Below are positions 45,901 to 59,659 of a stretch of DNA of 64,000 nt, one piece after another. Source of the DNA: Hydractinia symbiolongicarpus. Its lineage: Eukaryota; Cnidaria; Hydrozoa; Anthoathecata; Hydractiniidae. The stretch spans positions 29,762,001 to 29,826,000 of the forward strand of contig NC_079884.1 of assembly GCF_029227915.1 (NCBI RefSeq), read 5' to 3'. The number at the start of each line of letters is the position of its first letter. Within the stretch, counting starts at the first letter, position 1. Below the pieces are notes generated by a model that did not search any database, had not been told where the DNA came from, and worked only from the letters and a program-made list of their open reading frames with translations. Both the position numbers and the translations under genes were made by a program.

Positions 45901-48900
45901 AAAACCCGCGATTTCCCGTAAATCCCGGCCTCGGCCCGTATAGTCAAAAGTATACAAAGAAAGTACCCAGGGAGTAAACTCCTTTCCCGAACGATTTTTT
46001 AAATTATTTTTTCACCACTAAAACGCATGAGACTTGTAGTTTTCAAAAATGTTTTCATTTTTGATGAGACGCTTAATGAAAGAGGTTTAATCGCCGGCAA
46101 ACAAAATCAGCGATTTCCCCTAAATCCCGGACTCGGCCCGAATAAAGAAAAGTATACAAAGAAAGTACCCAGGAAGTAAATTCATTTCCCGAACGATTTT
46201 TTAAATTATTTTTTCACCACTAAAACGCATGAGACTTGTAGTTTTCAAAAATGTTTTTATTTTTGATGAGACGCTGAATAAAAGAAGTTTAATCGCCGGC
46301 AAACGAAAACCTGCGATTTCCCGTAAATCCCGGACTCGGCCTGTAAAGTCAAAAGTATACAAAAAAAGTACCCAGGGAGTAAACTCATTTCCCGAACGAT
46401 TTTTTAAATTATTATTTAACCACTAAAGCCCATGAGACTTGTAGTTTTCAAAAATGTTTTCATTTTTGATGAGACGCTGATTAAAAGAAGTTTAATCGCC
46501 GGCAAACGAAAACCCGCCATTTCCCGTAAATCCCGGGCTTGGCCCGTATAGTCAAAAGTATACAAAGAAAGTACCCAGGGAGTAAACTCATTTCCCGAAC
46601 AATTTTTTAAATTATTTTTTCACCACTAAAACGCATGAGACTTGCAGTTTTCAAAAATGTTTTCATTTTTAATGAGACGCTTAATGAAAGAGGTTTAATC
46701 GCCGGCAAACAAAAACCCGCGATTTCCCGTAAATCCCGGGCTTCTCCCGCATAGTCCAATGTATACAAAGAAAGTACCCTGTGAGTTTACTCATTTCCAG
46801 AACGATTTTTTAAATTATCTTTTCACCACTAAATCGCATGAGACTTGTAGTTTTAAAAAATGTTTTCATTTTTGATGAGACGCTGAATAAAAGAAGTTTA
46901 ATCGCCGGCAAACGAAAACCTGCGACTTCCCGTAAATCCCAGACTCGGTTCGTATAGTCAAAAGTATACAAAGAAAGTACTCAAGGAGTAAACTGATTTC
47001 CCGAACGATTTTTCAAATTATTTCTGCACCACTAGAACGAATGAGACTTGCAGTTTTCAAAAATGTTTTCATTTTTAATGAGACGCTTAATGAAAGAGGT
47101 TTAATCACCGGCAAACGAAAACCAGCGATTTCTCCTAAATCCCGGGTTTGGTCCGTGTAGTCGAATGTATACAAATAAGTACCCAGGGAGTAAACTCATT
47201 TCCCGAACGATTTTTTAAATTTTTTTTCATCACTAAAACGCATGAGACTTGTAGTTTTCAAAAATGTTTTCATTTTTGATGGGACGCTGATAAAAAGAAG
47301 TTTATCGCCGGCAAACGAAAACCCGCGATTTCCCGTAAATCCCGGACTCGGCCCGCATAGTCAAAAGTATACAAAGAAAGTACCCAGGGAGTAAATTCAT
47401 TTCCCAAACGATTTTTTAAATTATTTTTTCACCACTAAAACGCATGAGACCTGTAGTTTTCAAAAGTGTTTTCATTTTTGATGGGTCGCTGAATAAAAGA
47501 AGTTTAATCGCCGGCAAACGAAAACCCGCGATTTCCCGTAAATCCCGGCCTCGGCCCGTATAGTCAAAAGTATACAAAGAAAGTACCCAGGGAGTAAACT
47601 CCTTTCCCGAACGATTTTTTAAATTATTTTTTCACCACTAAAACGCATGAGACTTGTAGTTTTCAAAAATGTTTTCATTTTTGATGAGACGCTTAACGAA
47701 AGAGGTTTAATCGCCGGCAAACAAAATCAGCGATTTCCCCTAAATCCCGGACTCGGCCCGAATAAAGAAAAGTATACAAAGAAAGTACCCAGGAAGTAAA
47801 TTCATTTCCCGAACGATTTTTTAAATTATTTTTTCACCACTAAAACGCATGAGACTTGTAGTTTTCAAAAATGTTTTTATTTTTGATGAGACGCTGAATA
47901 AAAGAAGTTTAATCGCCGGCAAACGAAAACCTGCGATTTCCCGTAAATCCCGGACTCGGCCTGTAAAGTCAAAAGTATACAAAAAAAGTACCCAGGGAGT
48001 AAACTCATTTCCCGAACGATTTTTTAAATTATTATTTAACCACTAAAGCCCATGAGACTTGTAGTTTTCAAAAATGTTTTCATTTTTGATGAGACGCTGA
48101 TTAAAAGAAGTTTAATCGCCGGCAAACGAAAACCCGCCATTTCCCGTAAATCCCGGGCTTGGCCCGTATAGTCAAAAGTATACAAAGAAAGTACCCAGGG
48201 AGTAAACTCATTTCCCGAACAATTTTTTAAATTATTTTTTCACCACTAAAACGCATGAGACTTGCAGTTTTCAAAAATGTTTTCATTTTTAATGAGACGC
48301 TTAATGAAAGAGGTTTAATCACCGGCAAACGAAAACCAGCGATTTCTCCTAAATCCCGGGTTTGGTCCGTGTAGTCGAATGTATACAAATAAGTACCCAG
48401 GGAGTAAACTCATTTCCCGAACGATTTTTTAAATTTTTTTTCATCACTAAAACGCATGACACTTGTAGTTTTCAAAAATGTTTTCATTTTTGATGGGACG
48501 CTGAATAAAAGAAGTTTATCGCCGGCAAACGAAAACCCGCGATTTCCCGTAAATCTCGGACTCGGCCTGCATAGTCAAAAGTATACAAAAAAAGTTACCA
48601 GGGAGTAAATTCATTTCCCGAACGATTTTTTAAATTATTTTTTCACCACTAAAACGCATGAGACCTGTAGTTTTCAAAAGTGTTTTCATTTTTGATGGGT
48701 CGCTGAATAAAAGAAGTTTAATCGCCGGCAAACGAAAACCCGCGATTTCCCGTAAATCCCGGCCTCGGCCCGTATAGTCAAAAGTATACAAAGAAAGTAC
48801 CCAGGGAGTAAACTCATTTCCCGAACGATTTTTTAAATTATTTTTTCACCACTAAAACGCATGAGACTTGTAGTTTTCAAAAATGTTTTCATTTTTGATG

Positions 48901-51900
48901 AGACGCTTAATGAAAGAGGTTTAATCGCCGGCAAACAAAACCAGCGATTTCCCCTAAATCCCGGACTCGGCCCGTATAAAGAAAAGTATACAAAGAAAGT
49001 ACCCAGGGAGTAAATTCATTTCCCGAACGATTTTTTAAATTATTTTTTCACCACTAAAACGCATGAGACTTGTAGTTTTCAAAAATGTTTTCATTTTTGA
49101 TGAGACGCTGAATAAAAGAAGTTTAATCGCCGGCAAACGAAAACCTGCGATTTCCCGTAAATCCCGGATTCGGCCTGTAAAGTCAAAAGTATACAAAAAA
49201 AGTACCCAGGGAGTAAGTTCATTTCCCGAACGATTTTTTAAATTATTATTTAACCACTAAAGCCCATGAGACTTGTAGTTTTCAAAAATGTTTTCATTTT
49301 TGATGAGACGCTGATTAAAAGAAGTTTAATCGCCGGCAAACGAAAACCCGCCATTTCCCGTAAATCCCGGGCTTGGCCCGTATAGTCAAAAGTATACAAA
49401 GAAAGTACCCAGGGAGTAAACTCATTTCCCGAACAATTTTTTAAATTATTTTTTCACCACTAAAACGCATGAGACTTGTAGTTTTCAAAAATGTTTTCAT
49501 TTTTGATGAGACGCTTAATGAAAGAGGTTTAATCGCCGGCAAACGAAAACCCGCGATTTCCCGTAAATCCCGGGCTTGGCCCGTATAGTCAAAAGTATAC
49601 AAAGAAAGTACCCAGGGAGTAAACTCATTTCCCAATCGATTTTTTAAATTATTTTTCACCACTAAAAGGCATGAGACTTGTAGTTTTCAAACTTGTTTTC
49701 ATTTTTAATGAGACGCTGAATAAAAGAAGTTTAATCGCCGGCAAACGAAAACCCGCGATTTCCCGTAAATCCCGGGCTTGGCACGTATAGTTGAATGTAT
49801 ATAAAGAAAGTACCCAAGGAGTAAACTGATTTCCCGAACGATTTTTCAAATTATGTCTGCACCACTAGAACGAATGAGACTTGTAGTTTTCAAAAATGTT
49901 TTCATTTTTAATGAGACGCTTAATGAAAGAGGTTTAATCGCCGGCAAACGAAAACCTGCGATTTCCCGTAAATCCTGGGCTTGTCCAGTATAGTCCAACG
50001 TATACAAGGAAAGTACCCTGTGAGTTAACTTATTTCCAGAGCGATTTTTTAAATTATCTTTTCACCACTAAATCGCATGAGACTTGTAGTTTTCAAAAAT
50101 GTTTTCATTTTTGATGAGACGCTGAATAAAAGAAGTTTAATCGCCGGCAACGAAAACCCGCGATTTCCCGTAAATCCCGGGCTTGGCACGTATAGTTGAA
50201 TGTATATAAAGAAAGTACCCAAGGAGTAAACTGATTTGCCGAACGATTTTTCAAATTATTTCTGCACCACTAGAACGAATGAGGCTTGTAGTATTCAAAA
50301 ATGTTTTCATTTTTAATGAGACGCTTAATGAAAGAGGTTTAATCGCCGGCAAACAAAAACCCGCGATTTCCCGTAAATCCCGGGCTTCTCCCGTATAGTC
50401 CAATGTATACAAAGAAAGTACCCTGTGAGTTAACTCATTTCCAGAACGATTTTTTAAATTATCTTTTCACCACTAAAACGCATGAGACTTGTAGTTTTCA
50501 AAAATGTTTTCATTTTTGATGGGACGGTGAATAAAAGAAGTTTAATTGCCGGCAAACGAAAACCCGCGACTTCCCGTAACTCCAGGACTCGGCCCGTATA
50601 GTCAAAAGTACACGAAGAAAGTACCCAGGGAGTAAACTCATTTCCCGAACGATTTTTTAAATTATTTCTTCACCACTAAAACGTATCAGACTTGTAGTTT
50701 TCAAAAATGTTTTCATTCTTGATAAGACGCTAAAGAAAAGAAGTTTAATCGCTGGCAAACGAAAACCCGCGATTTCCCGTAAATCCCGAGCTTGGCCCGT
50801 ATAGTCAAAAGTATACAAAGGAAGTACCCAGGGAGTAAACTCATTTCCGGAACGATTTTTTAAATTATTTATTCACCACTAAAACGCATGAGACTTGTAG
50901 TCTTCAAACTTGTTTTCATTTTTGATGAGACGCTGAATACAAGAAGTTTAATCGTCGGCAAAGGAAAACCTGCGATTTCCCGTAAATCCCGGACTCGGCC
51001 TGTAAAGTCAAAAGTATACAAAGAAAGTACCCAGGGTGTAAACTCATTTCCCGAACGATTTTTTAAATAATTATTTCACCATTAAAACGCATGAGACTTG
51101 TAGTTTTCAAAAATGTTTTCATTTTTGATGAGACGCTAAATAAAAGAAGTTTAATCGCCGGCAAACGAAAACCTGCGATTTCCCGTAAATCCCGGACTTG
51201 GTCCATATAGTCAAAAGTATACAAAGAAAGTACCCAGGGTGTAAACTCATTTCCCGAACGATTTTTTAAATTATTATTTCACCACTAAAGCCCATGAGAC
51301 TTGTAGTTTTTAAAAATGTTTTCATTTTTGATGAGACGCTGTATAAAAGAAGTTTAATCGCCGGCAAACGAAAACCCGCGAAATCCCGTAAATCCCGGAC
51401 TCGGCCCGTATAGTCAAAAGTATACAAAGAAAGTACCCAGGGAGTAAACTCATTTCCCGAACGATTTTTTAAATTATTTTTTCACCACTAAAACGCATGA
51501 GACTTGTAGTTTTCAAAAATGTTTTCATTTTTGATGGGACGGTGAATAAAAGAAGTTTAATTGCCGGCAAACGAAAACCCGCGACTTCCCGTAACTCCAG
51601 GACTCGGCCCGTATAGTCAAAAGTACACGAAGAAAGTACCCAGGGAGTAAACTCATTTCCCGAACGATTTTTTAAATTTTTTTTCATCACTAAAACGCAT
51701 GACACTTGTAGTTTTCAAAAATGTTTTCATTTTTGATGGGACGCTGAATAAAAGAAGTTTATCGCCGGCAAACGAAAACCCGCGATTTCCCGTAAATCTC
51801 GGACTCGGCCTGCATAGTCAAAAGTATACAAAAAAAGTTACCAGGGAGTAAATTCATTTCCCGAACGATTTTTTAAATTATTTTTTCACCACTAAAACGC

Positions 51901-54900
51901 ATGAGACCTGTAGTTTTCAAAAGTGTTTTCATTTTTGATGGGTCGCTGAATAAAAGAAGTTTAATCGCCGGCAAACGAAAACCCGCGATTTCCCGTAAAT
52001 CCCGGCCTCGGCCCGTATAGTCAAAAGTATACAAAGAAAGTACCCAGGGAGTAAACTCATTTCCCGAACGATTTTTTAAATTATTTTTTCACCACTAAAA
52101 CGCATGAGACTTGTAGTTTTCAAAAATGTTTTCATTTTTGATGAGACGCTTAATGAAAGAGGTTTAATCGCCGGCAAACAAAACCAGCGATTTCCCCTAA
52201 ATCCCGGACTCGGCCCGTATAAAGAAAAGTATACAAAGAAAGTACCCAGGGAGTAAATTCATTTCCCGAACGATTTTTTAAATTATTTTTTCACCACTAA
52301 AACGCATGAGACTTGTAGTTTTCAAAAATGTTTTCATTTTTGATGAGACGCTGAATAAAAGAAGTTTAATCGCCGGCAAACGAAAACCTGCGATTTCCCG
52401 TAAATCCCGGATTCGGCCTGTAAAGTCAAAAGTATACAAAAAAAGTACCCAGGGAGTAAGTTCATTTCCCGAACGATTTTTTAAATTATTATTTAACCAC
52501 TAAAGCCCATGAGACTTGTAGTTTTCAAAAATGTTTTCATTTTTGATGAGACGCTGATTAAAAGAAGTTTAATCGCCGGCAAACGAAAACCCGCCATTTC
52601 CCGTAAATCCCGGGCTTGGCCCGTATAGTCAAAAGTATACAAAGAAAGTACCCAGGGAGTAAACTCATTTCCCGAACAATTTTTTAAATTATTTTTTCAC
52701 CACTAAAACGCATGAGACTTGTAGTTTTCAAAAATGTTTTCATTTTTGATGAGACGCTTAATGAAAGAGGTTTAATCGCCGGCAAACGAAAACCCGCGAT
52801 TTCCCGTAAATCCCGGGCTTGGCCCGTATAGTCAAAAGTATACAAAGAAAGTACCCAGGGAGTAAACTCATTTCCCAATCGATTTTTTAAATTATTTTTC
52901 ACCACTAAAAGGCATGAGACTTGTAGTTTTCAAACTTGTTTTCATTTTTAATGAGACGCTGAATAAAAGAAGTTTAATCGCCGGCAAACGAAAACCCGCG
53001 ATTTCCCGTAAATCCCGGGCTTGGCACGTATAGTTGAATGTATATAAAGAAAGTACCCAAGGAGTAAACTGATTTCCCGAACGATTTTTCAAATTATGTC
53101 TGCACCACTAGAACGAATGAGACTTGTAGTTTTCAAAAATGTTTTCATTTTTAATGAGACGCTTAATGAAAGAGGTTTAATCGCCGGCAAACGAAAACCT
53201 GCGATTTCCCGTAAATCCTGGGCTTGTCCAGTATAGTCCAACGTATACAAGGAAAGTACCCTGTGAGTTAACTTATTTCCAGAGCGATTTTTTAAATTAT
53301 CTTTTCACCACTAAATCGCATGAGACTTGTAGTTTTCAAAAATGTTTTCATTTTTGATGAGACGCTGAATAAAAGAAGTTTAATCGCCGGCAACGAAAAC
53401 CCGCGATTTCCCGTAAATCCCGGGCTTGGCACGTATAGTTGAATGTATATAAAGAAAGTACCCAAGGAGTAAACTGATTTGCCGAACGATTTTTCAAATT
53501 ATTTCTGCACCACTAGAACGAATGAGGCTTGTAGTATTCAAAAATGTTTTCATTTTTAATGAGACGCTTAATGAAAGAGGTTTAATCGCCGGCAAACAAA
53601 AACCCGCGATTTCCCGTAAATCCCGGGCTTCTCCCGTATAGTCCAATGTATACAAAGAAAGTACCCTGTGAGTTAACTCATTTCCAGAACGATTTTTTAA
53701 ATTATCTTTTCACCACTAAAACGCATGAGACTTGTAGTTTTCAAAAATGTTTTCATTTTTGATGGGACGGTGAATAAAAGAAGTTTAATTGCCGGCAAAC
53801 GAAAACCCGCGACTTCCCGTAACTCCAGGACTCGGCCCGTATAGTCAAAAGTACACGAAGAAAGTACCCAGGGAGTAAACTCATTTCCCGAACGATTTTT
53901 TAAATTATTTCTTCACCACTAAAACGTATCAGACTTGTAGTTTTCAAAAATGTTTTCATTCTTGATAAGACGCTAAAGAAAAGAAGTTTAATCGCTGGCA
54001 AACGAAAACCCGCGATTTCCCGTAAATCCCGAGCTTGGCCCGTATAGTCAAAAGTATACAAAGGAAGTACCCAGGGAGTAAACTCATTTCCGGAACGATT
54101 TTTTAAATTATTTATTCACCACTAAAACGCATGAGACTTGTAGTCTTCAAACTTGTTTTCATTTTTGATGAGACGCTGAATACAAGAAGTTTAATCGTCG
54201 GCAAAGGAAAACCTGCGATTTCCCGTAAATCCCGGACTCGGCCTGTAAAGTCAAAAGTATACAAAGAAAGTACCCAGGGTGTAAACTCATTTCCCGAACG
54301 ATTTTTTAAATAATTATTTCACCATTAAAACGCATGAGACTTGTAGTTTTCAAAAATGTTTTCATTTTTGATGAGACGCTAAATAAAAGAAGTTTAATCG
54401 CCGGCAAACGAAAACCTGCGATTTCCCGTAAATCCCGGACTTGGTCCATATAGTCAAAAGTATACAAAGAAAGTACCCAGGGTGTAAACTCATTTCCCGA
54501 ACGATTTTTTAAATTATTATTTCACCACTAAAGCCCATGAGACTTGTAGTTTTTAAAAATGTTTTCATTTTTGATGAGACGCTGTATAAAAGAAGTTTAA
54601 TCGCCGGCAAACGAAAACCCGCGAAATCCCGTAAATCCCGGACTCGGCCCGTATAGTCAAAAGTATACAAAGAAAGTACCCAGGGAGTAAACTCATTTCC
54701 CGAACGATTTTTTAAATTATTTTTTCACCACTAAAACGCATGAGACTTGTAGTTTTCAAAAATGTTTTCATTTTTGATGGGACGGTGAATAAAAGAAGTT
54801 TAATTGCCGGCAAACGAAAACCCGCGACTTCCCGTAACTCCAGGACTCGGCCCGTATAGTCAAAAGTACACGAAGAAAGTACCCAGGGAGTAAACTCATT

Positions 54901-57900
54901 TCCCGAACGATTTTTTAAATTATTTCTTCACCACTAAAACGTATCAGACTTGTAGTTTTCAAAAATGTTTTCATTCTTGATAAGACGCTAAAGAAAAGAA
55001 GTTTAATCGCTGGCAAACGAAAACCCGCGATTTCCCGTAAATCCCGAGCTTGGCCCGTATAGTCAAAAGTATACAAAGGAAGTACCCAGGGAGTAAACTC
55101 ATTTCCGGAACGATTTTTTAAATTATTTATTCACCACTAAAACGCATGAGACTTGTAGTCTTCAAACTTGTTTTCATTTTTGATGAGACGCTGAATACAA
55201 GAAGTTTAATCGTCGGCAAAGGAAAACCTGCGATTTCCCGTAAATCCCGGACTCGGCCTGTAAAGTCAAAAGTATACAAAGAAAGTACCCAGGGTGTAAA
55301 CTCATTTCCCGAACGATTTTTTAAATAATTATTTCACCATTAAAACGCATGAGACTTGTAGTTTTCAAAAATGTTTTCATTTTTGATGAGACGCTAAATA
55401 AAAGAAGTTTAATCGCCGGCAAACGAAAACCTGCGATTTCCCGTAAATCCCGGACTTGGTCCATATAGTCAAAAGTATACAAAGAAAGTACCCAGGGTGT
55501 AAACTCATTTCCCGAACGATTTTTTAAATTATTATTTCACCACTAAAGCCCATGAGACTTGTAGTTTTTAAAAATGTTTTCATTTTTGATGAGACGCTGT
55601 ATAAAAGAAGTTTAATCGCCGGCAAACGAAAACCCGCGAAATCCCGTAAATCCCGGACTCGGCCCGTATAGTCAAAAGTATACAAAGAAAGTACCCAGGG
55701 AGTAAACTCATTTCCCGAACGATTTTTTAAATTATTTTTTCACCACTAAAACGCATGAGACTTGTAGTTTTCAAAAATGTTTTCATTTTTAATGAGACGC
55801 TTAATGAAAGAGGTTTAATCGCCGGCAAACAAAAACCCGCGATTTCCCGTAAATCCCGGGCTTCTCCCGTATAGTCCAATGTATACAAAGAAAGTACCCT
55901 GTGAGTTAACTCATTTCCAGAACGATTTTTTAAATTATCTTTTCACCACTAAAACGTATAAGACTTGTAGTTTTCAAAAATGTTTTCATTCTTGATAAGA
56001 CGCTAAAGAAAAGAAGTTTAATCGCTGGCAAACGAAAACCCGCGATTTCCCGTAAATCCCGAGCTTGGCCCGTATAGTCAAAAGTATACAAAGGAAGTAC
56101 CCAGGGAGTAAACTCATTTCCGGAACGATTTTTTAAATTATTTTTTCACCACTAAAACGCATGAGACTTGTAGTCTTCAAACTTGTTTTCATTTTTGATG
56201 AGACGCTGAATACAAGAAGTTTAATCGTCGGCAAAGGAAAACCTGCAATTTCCCGTAAATCCCGGACTCGGCCTGTAAAGTCAAAAGTATACAAAGAAAG
56301 TACCCAGGGTGTAAACTCATTTCCCGAACGATTTTTTAAATTATTATTTCACCATTAAAACGCATGAGACTTGTAGTTTTCAAAAATGTTTTCATTTTTG
56401 ATGAGACGCTGAATAAAAGAAGTTTAATCGCCGGCAAACGAAAACCTGCGATTTCCCGTAAATCCCGGACTCGGCCCATATAGTCAAAAGTATACAAAGA
56501 AAGTACCCAGGGTGTAAACTCATTTCCCGAACGATTTTTTAAATTATTATTTCACCACTAAAGCCCATGAGACTTGTAGTTTTTAAAAATGTTTTCATTT
56601 TTGATGAGACGCTGTATAAAAGAAGTTTAATCGCCGGCAAACGAAAACCCCCGAAATCCCGTAAATCCCGGACTCGGCCCGTATAGTCAAAAGTATACAA
56701 AGAAAGTACCCAGGGAGTAAACTCATTTCCCGAACGATTTTTTAAATTATTTTTTCACCACTAAAATGCATGAGACTTGTAGTTTTCAGAAATGTTTTCA
56801 TTTTTGATGAGATGCCTAATGAAAGTGGTTTAATCGCCGGCAAACGAAAACCCGCGATTTCCCGTAAATCCCGGGCTTGGCCCGTACAGTTGAATGTATA
56901 CAAAGAAAGTACCCTGTGAGTAAACTCATTTCCAAAACAATTTTTTAAATTATCTTTTCACCACTAAAACGCATGAGACTTGTAGTTTTCAAAAATGTTT
57001 TCATTTTTGATGAGACACTGAATAAAAGAAGTTTAATCGCCGGCAAACGAAAACCCGCCATTTCCCGTAAATCCCGGGCTTGGCCCGTATAGTCAAAAGT
57101 ATACAAAAAAAGTACCCAGGGAGTAAACTCATTTCTCGAACGATTTTTTATATTATTTTTTCACCACTAAAACGCATGAGACTTGTAGTATTGAAAAATG
57201 TTTTCATTTTTGATGAGACGCTGAATAAAAGGAGTTTAATCGCCGGCAAACGAAAACCCGCCATTTCCCGTAAACGCCGGACTCGGCCCGTATAGTCAAA
57301 AGTATACCAGGAGAGAACCCAGGGAGTAAACTCATTTCCCGAACGATTTTTTAAATTATTTTTTCACCACTAAAACGCATGAGACTTGTAGTTTTCAAAA
57401 ATGTTTTCATTTTTGATGAGACGCTGAATAAAAGAAGTTTAATCACCGGCAAACGAAAACCTGCGATTCCCCGTAAATCTCGGGCTTGGCCCGTATAGTT
57501 GAATGTATATAAAGAAAGTACCCAAGCAGTAAACTGAATTCCCGAACGATTTTTCAAATTATTTCTGCACCACTAGAACGAATGAGACTTGTAGTTTTCA
57601 GAAATATTTTCATTTTTAATGAGACGCTGAATAAAAGAAGTTTAATCGCCGGCAAACGAAAACCTGCGATTTCCCGTAAATCCCAGACTCGGCCCGTATA
57701 TTCAAAACTATACAAAGAAAGTACCCAGGGAGTAAACTCATTTCCCGAACGATTTTTTAAATTATTATTTCACCACTAAAGCCCATGAGACTTGTAGTAT
57801 TTAAAAATGTTTTCATTTTTGATGAGACGCTGAATAAAAGGAGTTTAATCGCCGGCAAACGAAAACCCGCCATTTCCCGTAAACGCCGGACTCGGCCCGT

Positions 57901-59177
57901 ATAGTCAAAAGTATACCAGGAGAGTACCCAGGGAGTAAACTCATTTCCCGAACGATTTTTTAAATTATTTTTTCACCACTAAAACGCATGAGACTTGTAG
58001 TTTTCAAAAATTTTTTCATTTTTGATGAGACGCTGAATAAAAGAAGTTTAATCACCGGCAAACGAAAACCTGCGATTCCCCGTAAATCCCGGACTCGGCC
58101 TGTAAAGTCAAAAGTATACAAAAAAAGTACCCCGGGAGTAAACTCATTTCCCGAACGATTTTTCAAATTATTATTTCACCACTAAATCCCAAGAGACTTG
58201 TAGTTTTTAAAAATGTTTTCATTTTTGATGAGACGCTGAATAAAAGAAGTTTAATTGCCGGCAAACGAAAACCCGCGACTTCCCGTAACTCCCGGACTCG
58301 GCCCGTATAGTCAAAAGTACACGAAGAAAGTACCCAGGGAGTAAACTCATTTCACGAACGATTTTTTAAATTATTTCTTCACCACTAAAACGCATAAGAC
58401 TTGTAGTTTTCAAAAATGTTTTCATTCTTGATGAGACGCTAAATACAAGAAGTTTAATCGCCGGCAAAAGAAAACCTGCGATTTCCCGTAAATCCCGGAC
58501 TCGGCCTGTAAAGTCAAAGGTATACAAAGAAAGTACCCAGGGTGTAAACTCATTTCCCGAACAATTTTTTAAATTATTATTTCACCATTAAAACGCATGA
58601 GACTTGTAGTTTTCAAAAATGTTTTCATTTTTGATGAGACGCTGAATAAAAGAAGTTTAATCGCCGGCAAACGAAAACCTGCGATTTCCCGTAAATCCCG
58701 GACTCGGCCTGTAAAGTCAAAAGTATACAAAGAAAGTACCCAGGGTGTAAACTCATTTCCCGAACGATTTTTTAAATTATTTTTTCACCATTAAAACGCA
58801 TGAGACTTGTAGTTTTCAAAAATGTTTTCATTTTTGATGAGACGCTGAATAAAAGAAGTTTAATCGCCGGCAAACGAAAACCTGCGATTTCCCGTAAATC
58901 CCGGACTCGGCCCGTATAGTCAAAAGTATACAAAGAAAGTACCCAGGGTGTAAACTCATTTCCCGAACGATTTTTTAACTTATTATTTCACCACTAAACC
59001 CCATGAGACTTGTAGTTTTTAAAAATGTTTTCATTTTTGATGAGACGCTGTATAAAAGAAGTTTAATCGCCGGCAAACGAAAACCCGCGAAATCCCGTAA
59101 ATCCCGGACTCGGCCCGTATAGTCAAAAGTATACAAAGAAAGTACCCAGGGAGTAAACTCATTTCCCAAACGATTTT
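42964..59177 (+). repeat. Copy B of the large tandem segmental duplication (16,214 bp)
   Basis: Near-perfect repeat of copy A with 80 monomers, six fewer. In the stretches I compared I found one substitution (C at 47,697 where copy A has T at 30,269) besides the missing 1,214-bp unit. It reproduces all internal HOR pairs of copy A: the 1,821-bp joint at about 43,889, the 1,620-bp pair at 46,229/47,849, the 3,243-bp pair at 49,063/52,306 and the 1,015-bp series at 54,131/55,146/56,161. It holds no gene. Confidence 0.92.
48255..49468 (+). repeat. Single 6-monomer unit in copy B (1,214 bp)
   Basis: Copy B has one six-monomer unit between the second 8-mer and the monomer at 49,469. Copy A has two (30,827-33,254). 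The unit carries the CAAAACCAGCG, CCCGTATAAAG and GGAGTAAGTTC variants of the second copy A unit. The left part of the 6-mer is alike in both A units, so the exact breakpoint cannot be placed. Confidence 0.9.
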
Positions 59178-59659
59178 TTAAATTATTTTTTTACCACTAA
59201 AACGCATGAGACTTGTAGTTTTCAGAAATGTTTTCATTTTTGATGAGATGCCTAATGAAAGTGGTTTAATCGCCGGCAAACGAAAACCCGCGATTTCCCG
59301 TAAAGCCCGGGCTTGGCCCGTACAGTCGAATGTATACAAAGAAAGTACCCTGTGAGTAAACTCATTTCCAAAACGATTTTTTAAATTATCTTTTCACCAC
59401 TAAAACGCATGAGACTTGTAGTTTACAAAAATGTTTTCATTTTTGATGAGACACTGAATAAAAGAAGTTTAATCGCCGGCAAACGAAAACCCGCCATTTC
59501 CCGTAAATCCCGGGCTTGGCCCGTATAGTCAAATGTATACAAAGAAAGTACCCAGGGAGTAAACTCATTTCTCGAACGATTTTTTATATTATTTTTTCAC
59601 CACTAAAACGCATGAGACTTGTAGTTATCAAAAATGTTTTCATTTTTGATGGGACGCTG

